Assembly (NCBI RefSeq): GCF_001639745.1
Contig: NZ_LTAX01000014.1
Location: 19,323 to 83,322, forward strand
From: Marinomonas gallaica
GTDB taxonomy: Bacteria; Pseudomonadota; Gammaproteobacteria; Pseudomonadales; Marinomonadaceae
Direction of reading: 5' to 3'
Length of the DNA: 64,000 nucleotides
Both the position numbers and the translations under genes were made by a program. Positions 1 to 10,907 of this stretch are shown one piece after another. A model generated the notes under the pieces. The model was not told the DNA's origin and did no database searches. It saw nothing but the letters and a program-made list of their open reading frames with translations. Each line of letters opens with the position of its first letter. Position 1 is the first letter of the stretch.

Positions 1-1046
1 TCGTAGTTGCTGTCTAACAGTATCCAATTAAGTACAGGCGTCTGACGGTTTAGTTCTGGCGAACCGAGCATTAAGCGCAACAAATACTCGATACGAGCCA
101 TGATTGACCAACCCTTTTGTTCCGGATCCTCCCCTAAATTCGGCAAATACAGCTTAGGATTTGGATTCGCTACGATCGCCTCAGAAACGCCGGACACCAG
201 TAAATTAGCCACAACACTGGTGAAAAAACTGCCTGGTGGATAACAAATGATATCGGCTTGCTCAATGTTCTGCCGACGGTCTTCAGGGACTTGCGCTGAT
301 ATAGGGTGATTCTCCGTCAAGCCATGATTGAGCCAAATCTCTTCAATTGGAGACGACAATGGCCGACATTCTTTTCCAGTTATCAAGTGCTGACCTAAGA
401 TACATTCACCGGAGATTAAACGAACCCCTAAGTGATGTGTTTCATCCACGATCGTCGTGACTTCACCAAGCGTTTTAACCAGTCGGGAGAATAGAAAAAT
501 AATGGGATCAAGTAATTGCTGATTGCCCAAATACCCTCCTGAAATAATCAAGTTACCAACACTGGCCCCACGAAGATCAAAGTCCTCTGGCAAATGCGCT
601 TGCAATCGAGCCAATTGCGCTTTGATCAACGATTTCATTGGTGCCACAATGGGCTGCATCAACACATGAGAACCATCGGTTAATTGACCAAATTCCTGCC
701 ACAACTGCTCATCGGACATATCGTGTGCCAAACGGTAGCTGAACAGATCAAATACATCGGGCTGCCCTAAAACCGTTTCGTCCGCCAATGCCATAATGCG
801 ACTTCGTAAATCCCCTACCGCTGGCATATCAAATGCTTGACGTAACTTTGCCGAACTACCGCCAGAATCAAACGGAGTGACCATGTGGATCGAATGGTGT
901 GTATAACGCTTAAGCTGACGTGAAATTTTATTAAGAGCAGAGCCGCCACTGAAAAATAAAATAGAAGGGGCGAGCTCTGGGAGGCTTTGATAACGATGAA
1001 CTCGGACGGAGTCCGGTACCACAAGTCGACGCGAGACGTTGAACAT
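1..1046 (-). CDS. YvcK/CofD-like protein (partial, C-terminus outside window)
   Basis: The reading frame is open from the ATG at 1046 to the window edge (348 codons). The N-terminal third carries the YvcK/CofD-type nucleotide-binding pattern: an FFSGGSAL loop near residue 37, then TPFDSGGSSAKLRQAF near residue 65, then GDLRSRIMALADET. Characterised relatives are CofD (2-phospho-lactate transferase) and YvcK (a nucleotide-sugar-binding factor in gluconeogenesis and cell-wall balance). The exact substrate cannot be told here. It starts 11 nt after the diguanylate cyclase stop and is probably the last visible gene of a four-gene operon. The Shine-Dalgarno is weak, consistent with translational coupling. 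Family assignment is fairly firm; function is not. Confidence 0.75.
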   Translation of the reverse strand, partial: MFNVSRRLVVPDSVRVHRYQSLPELAPSILFFSGGSALNKISRQLKRYTHHSIHMVTPFDSGGSSAKLRQAFDMPAVGDLRSRIMALADETVLGQPDVFDLFSYRLAHDMSDEQLWQEFGQLTDGSHVLMQPIVAPMKSLIKAQLARLQAHLPEDFDLRGASVGNLIISGGYLGNQQLLDPIIFLFSRLVKTLGEVTTIVDETHHLGVRLISGECILGQHLITGKECRPLSSPIEEIWLNHGLTENHPISAQVPEDRRQNIEQADIICYPPGSFFTSVVANLLVSGVSEAIVANPNPKLYLPNLGEDPEQKGWSIMARIEYLLRLMLGSPELNRQTPVLNWILLDSNY

Positions 1047-1057
1047 AAAATTATCTA

Positions 1058-3037
1058 CTACTGGGTCAATGGAGGTTCTTCCGTGGATTCAGCTTGATGT
1101 AGGGCTCGCCATACCATCATACAGTTTCGGCCACTATTTTTTGCTTTATAAAGACTTTTATCCGCCTGATCAAAAACCTTTAGAACGGCATCTTCAGCAG
1201 TTTGCTGAACACTAATGCCACAGCTCACACTCAAATATTCGTGAGGCGATGTTGGATGAGGGACGCGTTGGCCGTAGACATCCTCAACAATGGACTGAGC
1301 AATATTGACTGCCCGGCGCTCTGGGCAGTCAGGGATAAAGACTAAGAACTCCTCCCCACCATAGCGAATCGCAAGACCTGACGCAGGTGTATTGCGCTTA
1401 ATCACAGACGCCACCATTTTTAAAATATTGTCGCCCTGCAAATGGCCTAGCTGATCGTTATAGTGTTTAAAATAATCCACATCAAATAACAGAACCGCAT
1501 AACCACCTTCCCTCTCCCCTGATTGGAAAGAGGCCACTTGCGTATCAAACAACTTTCGGTTTAGTAACCCTGTCAGTGGGTCAATTTTTGCTTCACTTTC
1601 CACCACCATCAAAGTTCGCTTAAACTCTTGCTCTGCTTTGATTTGCTCCGTTACGTCCATGAAACACACTAAGTCAGCTCGCTGGTTATCCCAAAATACA
1701 ACATCGCTGACAATTTCATACCAATGCTGATTGTGCTCATCTAAGTACGTTGCTTTATCAGCTGCTTTTAAACCACTTTTTGATGCTCGAATACTCTGCT
1801 GAACTGATTCAGGGAATTCATCCACACAACGCAACTCTCGTTCCGAAAATAACTGGCTCAAGGATTCACTGCAATACAAGAGTTGCTCACCTTGAAACAC
1901 CGCCACTTTCATGTGCGAATGTTTAATAATCATCTGCAGTTGGTGGCTTGTGGCTTCGATTTGCTGTTGCTGAGCGGTGATCGTATCCACATAATTCTGC
2001 AGCTGCTTCACCAACACACCTAATTCATTACGCTCATCAAACAGAGCCACATCGTCAGCGGTGATCTTTTTCTGTTGCCCGACTAAGTGTTTCAGTGCCT
2101 GTAAACGCCTGAACAGTTCCCGATGTAAATACACAATCAACGACAAAGCAACCAGCAACTGAATAATAAACATCACCGTAAGCACATCGATAAAGCGTTC
2201 AGAACTCGCAGAAATATCATTTGCTTGAAACGTGACATTGTCTTCTGTTTCTATATATACACGATGCCCAAAATCAACCACGCTCCCTAGAAGAATTCGA
2301 TTTTGAGTACTGAGCCCCAAAACTTCTGTGCGATAGACTTCTTTTTTGGACAGCAACTCAAATACACCGTTAGGTGCACTGATCAATGGATTGATGGCTT
2401 GAAATGATGCGCTGTCTACTTGAGATAACGACGCCAACGTTTTGCGGATGTTGGCCAGCGTTCTATTCTGCTCGTAAAGATGCTCGTTTGCTGCCAACTG
2501 GTTTAAGTCCTGCCAAAGACTATCCAGTAAGACTTTCGCATCGGCTTGATTCACTAATTTATAATGCTCTATGGCTTGTTGTAGAGCTTCTGTGGTGCGT
2601 GCAATCAACGTATCTTCTACTTGATCTAACATCGCTTTAGAAAGCGACATATTCATAACACTTGGCTCAACTTTCGCTACAATTTCTGTCAATCTTTGAA
2701 TTTGCTCGTTAGCGCTGCCAAGCGTTTTTAAGCTAAGTTGTAGCTCTTCCACTTGCTGACGTACTTGTGACATCAATATTCGGCTGTAAGCAGGCGAGTT
2801 ACTATTAGAGACTTCATTAGAAAGTGTTGCTAAACGGGTGATGCTCAGCTGAATACTGTTCAGTGTTTTTAAGGCAGGCAGCTCTTGTTCTGATTGTTTC
2901 GAAACCGCAATGTTTAATTGAGAAAAGTAATACAGTGAGACTGCGCCCGACACCAACATCAGCAGCACCATAGTGAACACAGCGGCTGCAATTCGAGCAC
3001 GCAAACTCTTGCGAATACTCAACGATTTATCGGGCAT
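1058..3037 (-). CDS. Membrane diguanylate cyclase with TorS-like sensor region, PAS and GGDEF
   Basis: Predicted inner-membrane enzyme making c-di-GMP from two GTP. A transmembrane segment (about residues 15-37) is followed by a roughly 240-residue helical periplasmic region. Its layout resembles the TorS sensor domain. Then come a second membrane segment (about 285-307), a HAMP-like linker, a PAS domain (about 365-480, ending in DVTEQIKAEQEF) and GGDEF (about 500-650). The active-site signature is RYGGEEFLVF, which is intact. The inhibitory I-site position five residues upstream reads PASG instead of RxxD, so product inhibition is probably absent. Its ATG lies 3 nt after the stop of the nucleotidase-like gene, which indicates an operon. 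TorS uses a periplasmic binding-protein partner (TorT), and the upstream secreted protein could play that role; this is inference. Confidence 0.88.
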   Translation of the reverse strand: MPDKSLSIRKSLRARIAAAVFTMVLLMLVSGAVSLYYFSQLNIAVSKQSEQELPALKTLNSIQLSITRLATLSNEVSNSNSPAYSRILMSQVRQQVEELQLSLKTLGSANEQIQRLTEIVAKVEPSVMNMSLSKAMLDQVEDTLIARTTEALQQAIEHYKLVNQADAKVLLDSLWQDLNQLAANEHLYEQNRTLANIRKTLASLSQVDSASFQAINPLISAPNGVFELLSKKEVYRTEVLGLSTQNRILLGSVVDFGHRVYIETEDNVTFQANDISASSERFIDVLTVMFIIQLLVALSLIVYLHRELFRRLQALKHLVGQQKKITADDVALFDERNELGVLVKQLQNYVDTITAQQQQIEATSHQLQMIIKHSHMKVAVFQGEQLLYCSESLSQLFSERELRCVDEFPESVQQSIRASKSGLKAADKATYLDEHNQHWYEIVSDVVFWDNQRADLVCFMDVTEQIKAEQEFKRTLMVVESEAKIDPLTGLLNRKLFDTQVASFQSGEREGGYAVLLFDVDYFKHYNDQLGHLQGDNILKMVASVIKRNTPASGLAIRYGGEEFLVFIPDCPERRAVNIAQSIVEDVYGQRVPHPTSPHEYLSVSCGISVQQTAEDAVLKVFDQADKSLYKAKNSGRNCMMVWRALHQAESTEEPPLTQ

Positions 3038-3040
3038 AAA

Positions 3041-4507
3041 TTAACGACCTATATCACTTGAAGGTGTGCGATTAATGATTCGACCTTCAATGGCTGGAGA
3101 AATGGTGTCAAATTGCTCTAAATAGTCAGAGACAATATTCCATACAAGACGCTGACTGCTTAAGTTATCGGAAATAACCGTTACGTCAGAAAAATTATAC
3201 CCATCCCCACCTTCTAGCATGTAGTCCGAGATAGCTAGGGTATAGCGCCCTTTTTCAAGAGGCTGCCCTTGAGCATTCTTTATGCTCATTATACGTTGAC
3301 CTACGGGCTTGCTGCCATCGTATTCATAATGAAGCCCAGACACCTGAAGGAAGCGGCCATCTAAATCTTCCACGCGAGAAACACTGTGCTCTAACAGCTG
3401 CTTAATTTTGTCCGCATTCACTTCGACGACGTAGACATTCCCTCCAAAAGGTAACTCACGCTGTACGTCTCGACGGGTTAGCACATAGCCAGCTTCATAA
3501 TCACGATAACCACGAATCCCACCCCCAACTGTCGCGGCAAAATCCGCTCGAGTATAGTGCCGTATCGCATCCAAAACGATGTTCCCCCAACGGGACTCTT
3601 CGCTACGTAAAATATTACGATGAGAATCCATTGGCGCAGCAAGAGTAACGAGTTCTTGATTCAGTACCACGTCTAATTGACTTGTATAACGTTTGATCAC
3701 AGCTTGGAGTTGATCATCTGGCGGCTCATTCGCCACATGAACAATGTGCCCCGTCATTCCATTAGGCTGAATGTCAATCACCGCTAACTCGTCGTCGACA
3801 CCTCCAGAGAACATCACTAATGGGCGCTCTGAGTGCACTTTATCCGCGCCATCCTGAGTCACCATGATAATGTCTAGGCTCTGTAAGCGACTCAGTGGGA
3901 CAGATTTCAGATAAGAATTTTCGGTAATTAACAGTACTTTATCTGCACCCTGCTGACGTGCTTGCTCCGCCCAACGCAGCAACTGCTCAGACGTTTCATC
4001 CACAATGGCCTGATTAAACAAAAAAGTCGTGTTTACTTCACTCGATACTGTCATCAGTACGGCGAGGGTCATATCACCTAGTGGCAATAAAGCGTAGGGG
4101 CGCACGCCTTCAACATGACTCAAAGTGCGACGATCCAATAAATTCGATAACACCATAGGAAACAGAGCTTGTGTACTCAGTAAAGAAATTTGGTCAAAAC
4201 CGTCGTTGAATTCTCGTCGATTGACGCCCAGAGCATCAACAGACATCGAATTCATAATAGATATCATATGAGCGCCTTTGTCATAAACCGATAACGGATT
4301 CGGATAAAGGCTATCACCACCATGAATAAACAAGACTGGCTCATCACCTTGTTTCATTCTTTTGACGTAATTTGAGATCTTCGCTAAGGAATAACCATTT
4401 TCATCTGGGTATAACTCTGGAGCATTAGAGGTGAAAATGATCTTCGCGGCCTCCACATTTGCACTCATTAAAGTGATCGTAAAAAGCGTTGTAATAATTC
4501 CTTTCAT
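3041..4507 (-). CDS. Periplasmic 5'-nucleotidase-family protein with degenerate metallophosphoesterase site
   Basis: A signal peptide (MKGIITTLFTITLMSANVEA) is followed by the two-domain layout of the 5'-nucleotidase/UshA family. The N-terminal metallophosphoesterase half has lost its usual metal ligands: the HTNDxH motif reads FTSNAPEL, GNHEFD reads GVNRREFND, and the GHTH motif is missing. Only GGD (HGGDSLYP) survives. The C-terminal substrate domain keeps VGGGIRGYRDY, an ELPFGGN segment and GGDGYNF, which in the family hold the nucleotide base. The protein is therefore predicted to bind but not hydrolyse a nucleotide-like ligand. It sits between a hybrid kinase (67 nt upstream) and a diguanylate cyclase (3 nt downstream), suggesting a sensory rather than salvage role. 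Confidence 0.82.
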   Translation of the reverse strand: MKGIITTLFTITLMSANVEAAKIIFTSNAPELYPDENGYSLAKISNYVKRMKQGDEPVLFIHGGDSLYPNPLSVYDKGAHMISIMNSMSVDALGVNRREFNDGFDQISLLSTQALFPMVLSNLLDRRTLSHVEGVRPYALLPLGDMTLAVLMTVSSEVNTTFLFNQAIVDETSEQLLRWAEQARQQGADKVLLITENSYLKSVPLSRLQSLDIIMVTQDGADKVHSERPLVMFSGGVDDELAVIDIQPNGMTGHIVHVANEPPDDQLQAVIKRYTSQLDVVLNQELVTLAAPMDSHRNILRSEESRWGNIVLDAIRHYTRADFAATVGGGIRGYRDYEAGYVLTRRDVQRELPFGGNVYVVEVNADKIKQLLEHSVSRVEDLDGRFLQVSGLHYEYDGSKPVGQRIMSIKNAQGQPLEKGRYTLAISDYMLEGGDGYNFSDVTVISDNLSSQRLVWNIVSDYLEQFDTISPAIEGRIINRTPSSDIGR

Positions 4508-4574
4508 ATCGGCGGTCTCATAACTATTTAAACGTCAGTGTACATTCAACTTATTGAGTAAACATGACAGTCAG

Positions 4575-7500
4575 CTAGACATCTTGATGCTTTTTCCCTA
4601 GCCATGTATTAATCACCTCATTCAAGCGGTCTTTTGAAATAGGCTTAGCAACATGATCATCCATGCCTGCCTCAAAGCAAAGCTGGTCATCACCTTTCAT
4701 TGCATTTGCGCTGAGTGCAATCACCGGTACATCTTTCGCTGTTGCAGATTCGGTTCCTAAACAGCGTATTTTGTGAGCCGCCTCATAACCATCCATGACT
4801 GGCATTTGACAGTCCATGAATATTAAGTCGTAGGTTGTTTGCGCCATCATATCTAATGCAACTTGACCATTTTCTGCCACATCCACCGACAAACCAAATA
4901 GGCCAAGCATGCCTTTAGCGACAATTTGATTGGTCAAATTATCTTCCACTAGCAAGACTTTTGCCTGTAAGTCCATAGACGTTGCCGGCTCGGTTTGATC
5001 AACAACCGTCTCAGATGTACGGTGCTGAACACTGTCTAATGCAGCAAATAATGCTTTACGATGAACCGGTTTATACACTGATGCTGCACCACAACGCTCA
5101 ACTTCGGTAGTTTGACTTCCCTGACTTACGAGCACAATCACTTGATTTTGAATCGTGACCATTGCTCCACGAGTTTCATCATTTAAATAAGACTCATCAA
5201 CAATCAATATATCGCCGTCATTGATAACATTTAGATTCGGTAGCACATCCGAAAACTCACTGGAAACGTGCCATCTTTGCAGCATGGCCTGAATGTAAGG
5301 TTTATCCTCCGCCTCTAGCCCCAATGCATAGACCTTAGATACGTTTTGCAATGTTTTTGAAGATAGCTCATTCAAAACCGTTTCTTTAATCGGTAAATTC
5401 AACTCAAACCAAAACGTCGCACCTTGCCCTAATTGGCTTTCAACACCGATCTCACCCATCATAGCATCGATCAACTCTTTACTAATCGCCAAGCCTAGCC
5501 CCGTACCACCATAACGCCTTGTCGTAGAGGCATCAGCTTGCTTAAAGCGTTGAAACAAACGTTTTTGCAGACTATCGGAAATACCAATACCACTATCAAC
5601 GACTTGCAGCTTAAAGGTTGCTTGATTACCGGCTTGAACTTCTTGATGAGCAACCAGCCGCACCACGCCTCCCGTTTCGGTAAATTTAATCGCGTTGCCT
5701 AGTAAATTAAGAAGCACTTGTCGTATACGTAAACGATCGCCAAATACCATGGTCTCAGGCAATAATGTTTGTGGTGCGACTAAAACCAAGCCCTTCTCTT
5801 GGGCTTTAATACGCATCAAACTCGAAACATCCTCAAGTAAGTCTTGTAAATCAAAATACTCTGGTTCAAGTTCTAATTCGCCCGCTTCAATTTTAGACAA
5901 GTCCAAAATATCATTCACCAAGTCCAGTAACGCATCACCACTTTGATGCGCAAGCTCCACCAGCTTTTGTTGCTCCGTACTCATGGATTGGCTCTTCATT
6001 AATGTAAGACTGCCCAGCATACCGTTGAGTGGCGTACGAATTTCATGACTCATATTGGCCAAAAAACGGCTTTTAGCTTGATTCGCTTCTTGGGCCTCTT
6101 GTGACACCTGCTTCAGCTTTTCTCCTGACTCACGTAACGCTAAGTTGGCCTGAGACAACTCTTTTGTACGCATGGCTACTTGTCGCTCTACTTGCGCGGC
6201 ATGACTGAAGACAAGACTCAATACCCATCCCAACAGTCCAGCAACGAATAACCCCCCCACCAGAACGAAATGTGTTCCCCAAGGCTGCTCGATAAACTCT
6301 GAGTGACTCACATGAATCAATTCCCAGCGGTGAGCTCCAACCGGAATCATGGATCGATGATAAAAAGGAAATGCTTGCTCAGATATTCCCTTTAATAGCG
6401 CGTCACTGCTTAACGATGCATTTTTGCTAGAGGCGAGGATGTACGGCGCTTGATTGGCTTGTCGATCAACTAAATAGACTTCAACACCGCCTACTGGATT
6501 ACGATCCAGTATGCGGGATGATAGGTCATTGATTTCAAAGAGGCCTGTCGCCATCGCATAAAGTTTCTGGTTTTTATATGCAGGAAGAAAAATCAGAACG
6601 GCTTTCGTATTCTGGATTAAGGTAATACTAGACGTCGGCATGGCAGCATTGAGTCTGATCGCATTTTTAATTGCGGTACGTCTCGATGCTTCTGAATAGA
6701 CATCAAACCCAACTGCCTTCTTGTTCGGCTCAAATGGGTAAATCAACCCTACAGACACATAACGATCTCGTGCCTTTACAGGCTCCAACTCACCTTCCGA
6801 ATTTCGTTGCTTGACTTCAAATGGAAAGCCATACAAAGCACTCATAGTGGCTTCGTAATCCGAAATGTCTTTCGCTTCAAGTACATGATTAACGGACAGC
6901 GCTTTGATTGCCCTATCTTGACTCATCACGACGTCACTGTAATTTTGGAACTCTTGTCTTGATACTTGACCGCTCCCGCGAATGTAACCCACCAGACCGT
7001 AGAGAACATCTGTTGAATTCTTTACTCTTTCGCTGAGCAATGTTGAGCTTAAATCGGCATTTGCGTTAAAGGCTTGTCGCTGTTTGTCAAACTCAAAATA
7101 CGCTGTTGATATGGATAGAATCACTGTGGTTATCGCCACAATAAACAACGCCAAAATAATACGAACGGGGTGATCGTAGTAAACGGAAAAATGCTTACGG
7201 AACAAGACGGCTAACCATGGCACTAAGACAATGACGCCCACGGAGTCACCAAGCCACCAACTTAGCCAATTTAATGGCGCTTGATCCGCCGACAAGACAC
7301 CAAAAGAATAGAGAATAAAGGTTCCCGCGCTGGCACTGACAAGACACCCAATAGGACCCGCTAACAAGATAAAACTTAATACATGGCGTATGTTATAAAA
7401 CTGAAGTTTTTTGCCAATAAAATATCGTATTAAGGCGTAACTAAACGCCGTTTGGACAGAGCTGCCCAACGCGATAAGCACGGGGATTAAAAAAGAAATT

Positions 7501-7730
7501 TGCCCCGTATTGCTATAACCAATAGAGATATTAACTAAAGCAGAGCCTAAGAAAACACCCATGACAGGGCGATAACCAAATAATAAACACGCCGCAATGG
7601 CCACACCCGATGCCGGCCAAATCACCGTGGCATACCCTGGAGGAATGGCAAATGCCTGCCCAAGCCAACCCGCCGCAAAATAACAAATCGCCGCGATGAT
7701 AACTATTTTCAAACTTTGATTTATGAGCAT
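4575..7730 (-). CDS. Hybrid sensor histidine kinase (MASE1-CHASE-HisKA-HATPase-REC)
   Basis: Large membrane kinase of 1051 residues. Order: a multi-helix MASE1 membrane domain (about 5-215), a periplasmic CHASE ligand-binding domain (about 240-430), another membrane helix (about 487-507), HisKA with the H-box [12 protein letters not shown], HATPase with N-box NLLGNAIKF and G-box [12 protein letters not shown], and a C-terminal receiver (about 925-1045) with [12 protein letters not shown] phospho-acceptor Asp. No output domain or phosphotransfer domain is seen, so an external HPt partner is expected. I chose the ATG at 7730 because AGAAAGGG lies just upstream; an ATG ten codons earlier (7760) has no good ribosome site. 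It is the probable first gene of the operon with the nucleotidase-like protein and the cyclase. Confidence 0.92.
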   Translation of the reverse strand: MLINQSLKIVIIAAICYFAAGWLGQAFAIPPGYATVIWPASGVAIAACLLFGYRPVMGVFLGSALVNISIGYSNTGQISFLIPVLIALGSSVQTAFSYALIRYFIGKKLQFYNIRHVLSFILLAGPIGCLVSASAGTFILYSFGVLSADQAPLNWLSWWLGDSVGVIVLVPWLAVLFRKHFSVYYDHPVRIILALFIVAITTVILSISTAYFEFDKQRQAFNANADLSSTLLSERVKNSTDVLYGLVGYIRGSGQVSRQEFQNYSDVVMSQDRAIKALSVNHVLEAKDISDYEATMSALYGFPFEVKQRNSEGELEPVKARDRYVSVGLIYPFEPNKKAVGFDVYSEASRRTAIKNAIRLNAAMPTSSITLIQNTKAVLIFLPAYKNQKLYAMATGLFEINDLSSRILDRNPVGGVEVYLVDRQANQAPYILASSKNASLSSDALLKGISEQAFPFYHRSMIPVGAHRWELIHVSHSEFIEQPWGTHFVLVGGLFVAGLLGWVLSLVFSHAAQVERQVAMRTKELSQANLALRESGEKLKQVSQEAQEANQAKSRFLANMSHEIRTPLNGMLGSLTLMKSQSMSTEQQKLVELAHQSGDALLDLVNDILDLSKIEAGELELEPEYFDLQDLLEDVSSLMRIKAQEKGLVLVAPQTLLPETMVFGDRLRIRQVLLNLLGNAIKFTETGGVVRLVAHQEVQAGNQATFKLQVVDSGIGISDSLQKRLFQRFKQADASTTRRYGGTGLGLAISKELIDAMMGEIGVESQLGQGATFWFELNLPIKETVLNELSSKTLQNVSKVYALGLEAEDKPYIQAMLQRWHVSSEFSDVLPNLNVINDGDILIVDESYLNDETRGAMVTIQNQVIVLVSQGSQTTEVERCGAASVYKPVHRKALFAALDSVQHRTSETVVDQTEPATSMDLQAKVLLVEDNLTNQIVAKGMLGLFGLSVDVAENGQVALDMMAQTTYDLIFMDCQMPVMDGYEAAHKIRCLGTESATAKDVPVIALSANAMKGDDQLCFEAGMDDHVAKPISKDRLNEVINTWLGKKHQDV

Positions 7731-7950
7731 AAATACCCTTTCTAATCTCGGTGCTCGCATTGGTAGAAGGTCTACCTAGAAGCAATATTCCGCAGCATTT
7801 TCCCTTCTTTCGAATATAGCAAAGCTAAGCATTTAAATATAAGAAAAGATGAAAGAATGTGTAAATGCGCTTCTTAGGGATTAAAAGATAGTTAACCGGC
7901 AATCACACATGCTGAATTTGAAGATTGGTTTTTTGGAGGGGCTAGAAACT

Positions 7951-7978
7951 AAAAAACCCCGCTATAAGCGAGGTTTTA
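7951..7978 (-). terminator. Intrinsic terminator after the tRNA-Phe pair
   Basis: On the minus strand AACCTCGC and GCGGGGTT form an 8-bp stem (one G-T pair) round a TTATA loop, followed by a T run. It lies directly downstream of the second tRNA-Phe. Confidence 0.75.
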
Positions 7979-7980
7979 AA

Positions 7981-8056
7981 TGGTGCCCAGAGGCGGAATC
8001 GAACCACCGACACGAGGATTTTCAATCCTCTGCTCTACCGACTGAGCTATCTGGGC
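7981..8056 (-). tRNA. tRNA-Phe (GAA)
   Basis: A 76-nt cloverleaf including encoded CCA. Acceptor stem GCCCAGA/TCTGGGC, anticodon stem GAGGA/TCCTC with loop TTGAAAA (anticodon GAA), and T-arm GGTGG-TTCGATT-CCGCC. Identical in sequence to the copy at 8123-8198, 66 nt away. The pair is co-transcribed. Confidence 0.97.
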
Positions 8057-8122
8057 ATACTTTAACGGGATAAGGCACCGTTTTTTTACTGAAAAATTGT
8101 ATAAAACAAGCTTTTAGTAAAA

Positions 8123-8198
8123 TGGTGCCCAGAGGCGGAATCGAACCACCGACACGAGGATTTTCAATCCTCTGCTCTACCGACTGAGCTATCTGGGC
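8123..8198 (-). tRNA. tRNA-Phe (GAA), second identical copy
   Basis: Same 76-nt cloverleaf as the copy at 7981-8056, with anticodon GAA and encoded CCA. This copy is promoter-proximal; a strong promoter lies 12 nt upstream. Confidence 0.97.
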
Positions 8199-8209
8199 AA
8201 GTGCGGCGT

Positions 8210-8237
8210 ATTATAAATAACTGATCATACTCGTCAA
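8210..8237 (-). promoter_or_regulatory. Sigma70-type promoter for the tRNA-Phe pair
   Basis: On the minus strand TTGACG (-35) and TATAAT (-10) are separated by 16 nt. They are followed by the GC-rich discriminator ACGCCGC, typical of stringently controlled stable-RNA promoters. Confidence 0.75.
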
Positions 8238-8316
8238 CTCTTTTTTAAAATTTTTATTGATAAGTTAGTAAATTAGCGCGCTCTGGTATGATTAACACAT
8301 CTTGAGGAGACCTTAG

Positions 8317-8793
8317 ATGCTAAACATTGTTTTATACCAACCAGAGATTCCACCTAATACTGGCAATGTCATCCGACTTTGCGCCAATACCGGCTACAAG
8401 CTGCATCTTATCGAGCCACTTGGTTTTGATTTAGATGAGAAAAAAGTGCGACGTGCTGGGCTTGATTACCACGAATTAGCAAATGTTAAACGCTACACCG
8501 ACTGGGAAGCCTTTCTTGAGCAAAACGAAGGTCAGTTGGGTACTGTTTATGCCTTGACAACAAAAGGTAGCCACACTCATTCTGAAGCACAGTTTAAAGC
8601 CAATGATGTTCTTGTCTTTGGTCCAGAAACAAGGGGGTTGCCAAGCGATTTTATCGAAGCGCTCCCCTATAGCCAGCGCTTACGCTTGCCGATGCAAGCG
8701 GGCTCACGTAGCTTAAATCTTTCTAATACCGTAGCCGTGATGGTCTATGAATCATGGCGACAACTTGATTACGTATTACCCAGCTCGAAATAA
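8317..8793 (+). CDS. trmL: tRNA (cytidine/uridine-34-2'-O)-methyltransferase TrmL
   Basis: SPOUT-class enzyme that uses S-adenosylmethionine to 2'-O-methylate the wobble base of tRNA-Leu isoacceptors. The 158-residue length is normal for TrmL (YibK). Family motifs are [14 protein letters not shown] near the N-terminus, [10 protein letters not shown] (about 103-112) and the knot region [18 protein letters not shown] (about 125-142). It starts 12 nt after GAGGAGACC, a good ribosome site. It is followed after 12 nt by the channel gene, so the two probably share a transcript. Confidence 0.95.
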   Translation: MLNIVLYQPEIPPNTGNVIRLCANTGYKLHLIEPLGFDLDEKKVRRAGLDYHELANVKRYTDWEAFLEQNEGQLGTVYALTTKGSHTHSEAQFKANDVLVFGPETRGLPSDFIEALPYSQRLRLPMQAGSRSLNLSNTVAVMVYESWRQLDYVLPSSK

Positions 8794-8805
8794 AGGGAAC
8801 GTACT

Positions 8806-9915
8806 ATGCTGCTAGGAAAGCTAATACATCGCCAAACTCGGTCCCGATTAAGATATCGCAAGCAAGTACACCTGCATGCCGCCAAAGATCTAAAGCGACG
8901 CTTTATAATGCTCGCCATGGTCGTTGCTGTACACAGCATCGCGATGGTGTATTTTGAAGACTTAGATTGGTGGCAGGCATTTTGGCTAACCATGACCTCG
9001 GCCAGCACCACAGGTTATGGCGATTTATCGGCAGCGACTTTTTGGGGTCAGTTTGCCACCATTGTATTAATCTACGGTATGGGTATTACCTTGCTGGCTC
9101 AGATTGCCAGTGACTACGTAGAAATTCGCATCATGCGCAAAGAAATGAAGATCAAGGGACGCTTGGAGTGGAGCGATATGCAGGATCACCTTTTAATCAT
9201 CAATACACCTTCAACGAATACTGAACGCTATTTGAGCTTGATGGTTCAACAAATTTGCAATACTCCTGGATTAGATGATGTACCCATTCAAATCCTGACG
9301 CCTAAGTTTCCAGAAGGGTTGCCGGAAACACTCAGAGCAAAAGGCGTCGTTCACCATACAGGTGATGCAACCAGTCCTGGCATGCTCAACAATGCAGGGG
9401 TAGCAAACGCTAAATACATCGTGGTGCTGTCCCCAGATAGCTTAAATGCCCACAGTGACAGTTTGGTGTTTGATACCTTACACCGCATTCAAGAGATCGG
9501 TACAAAAGCTTTCATATTGGCGGAAGCCATTGATGATGCGAACCGCCAACGCTTCCGTGAAGCAGGCGCCAAAGCCGTCATTCGACCAATACGTGCTTAC
9601 CCAGAAATGCTGGTACGCTCAATTGTCGCACCTGGCACCGAGCAAGTACTGGAAGATTTGTTTCGCTATCAAGGTGATCATACCGTACGCATAAATGTCT
9701 CGTTGTACGATGTGCGCTGGGCGGATGTGGTGACACAATTGATTCAACGAGATATGGGCACAGCCATTGGTTTTGAAGATACGATGGGGAATATTGTGAC
9801 GCACCCTAAATCAAGTGAGCACATTAGCTTAAACGCTCTAATACTATTGATTGGGGAAGATCAAGTTACGCCAACCAGTGCAGAAGTAAAAGCGCTTCTA
9901 GCCCCAAAAAACTGA
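8806..9915 (+). CDS. Two-helix potassium channel with RCK/TrkA-N-like domain
   Basis: Predicted inner-membrane ion channel subunit. The N-terminal basic segment is followed by helix 1 (about 27-45), a pore loop with the K+ selectivity filter TTGYGD (about 67-72) and helix 2 (about 78-98). A cytoplasmic RCK-type domain of about 250 residues follows. The first strand of the RCK fold reads HLLIINTPSTNT and lacks the usual GxGxxG dinucleotide loop, so NAD(H) binding is doubtful. AAAGGGAA lies upstream of the ATG. The ligand and any physiological trigger are unknown. Confidence 0.85.
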   Translation: MLLGKLIHRQTRSRLRYRKQVHLHAAKDLKRRFIMLAMVVAVHSIAMVYFEDLDWWQAFWLTMTSASTTGYGDLSAATFWGQFATIVLIYGMGITLLAQIASDYVEIRIMRKEMKIKGRLEWSDMQDHLLIINTPSTNTERYLSLMVQQICNTPGLDDVPIQILTPKFPEGLPETLRAKGVVHHTGDATSPGMLNNAGVANAKYIVVLSPDSLNAHSDSLVFDTLHRIQEIGTKAFILAEAIDDANRQRFREAGAKAVIRPIRAYPEMLVRSIVAPGTEQVLEDLFRYQGDHTVRINVSLYDVRWADVVTQLIQRDMGTAIGFEDTMGNIVTHPKSSEHISLNALILLIGEDQVTPTSAEVKALLAPKN

Positions 9916-9940
9916 CGTTCAGATCACACCAATGACGCAT

Positions 9941-9974
9941 AAAAAAGCCAAGCAAAAATTGCTTGGCTTTTTTA
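9941..9974. terminator. Bidirectional terminator between channel gene and ferredoxin
   Basis: AAAAAAGCCAAGC and GCTTGGCTTTTTT form a near-perfect hairpin with A and T runs on both sides. It serves the converging channel and ferredoxin genes. Confidence 0.9.
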
Positions 9975-10235
<261 letters not shown>

Positions 10236-10275
10236 CTAATAAATCTGATGCCACTCAGGGCATTCATATAATCAA

Positions 10276-10809
<534 letters not shown>

Positions 10810-10907
10810 TTAAAGAACCAGACGATTCTCGGCTTACCTTTAGGCTGGGCATCATATAAGAATATTCTGTTCTACTCAAATCAGCCGCCTAAATCTGACC
10901 CAATTTG

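Noticed and set aside
7981..8198. Tandem tRNA-Phe as an integration site
   Set aside because: Both copies are complete and adjacent with a shared promoter and terminator; no integrase or island is next to them.
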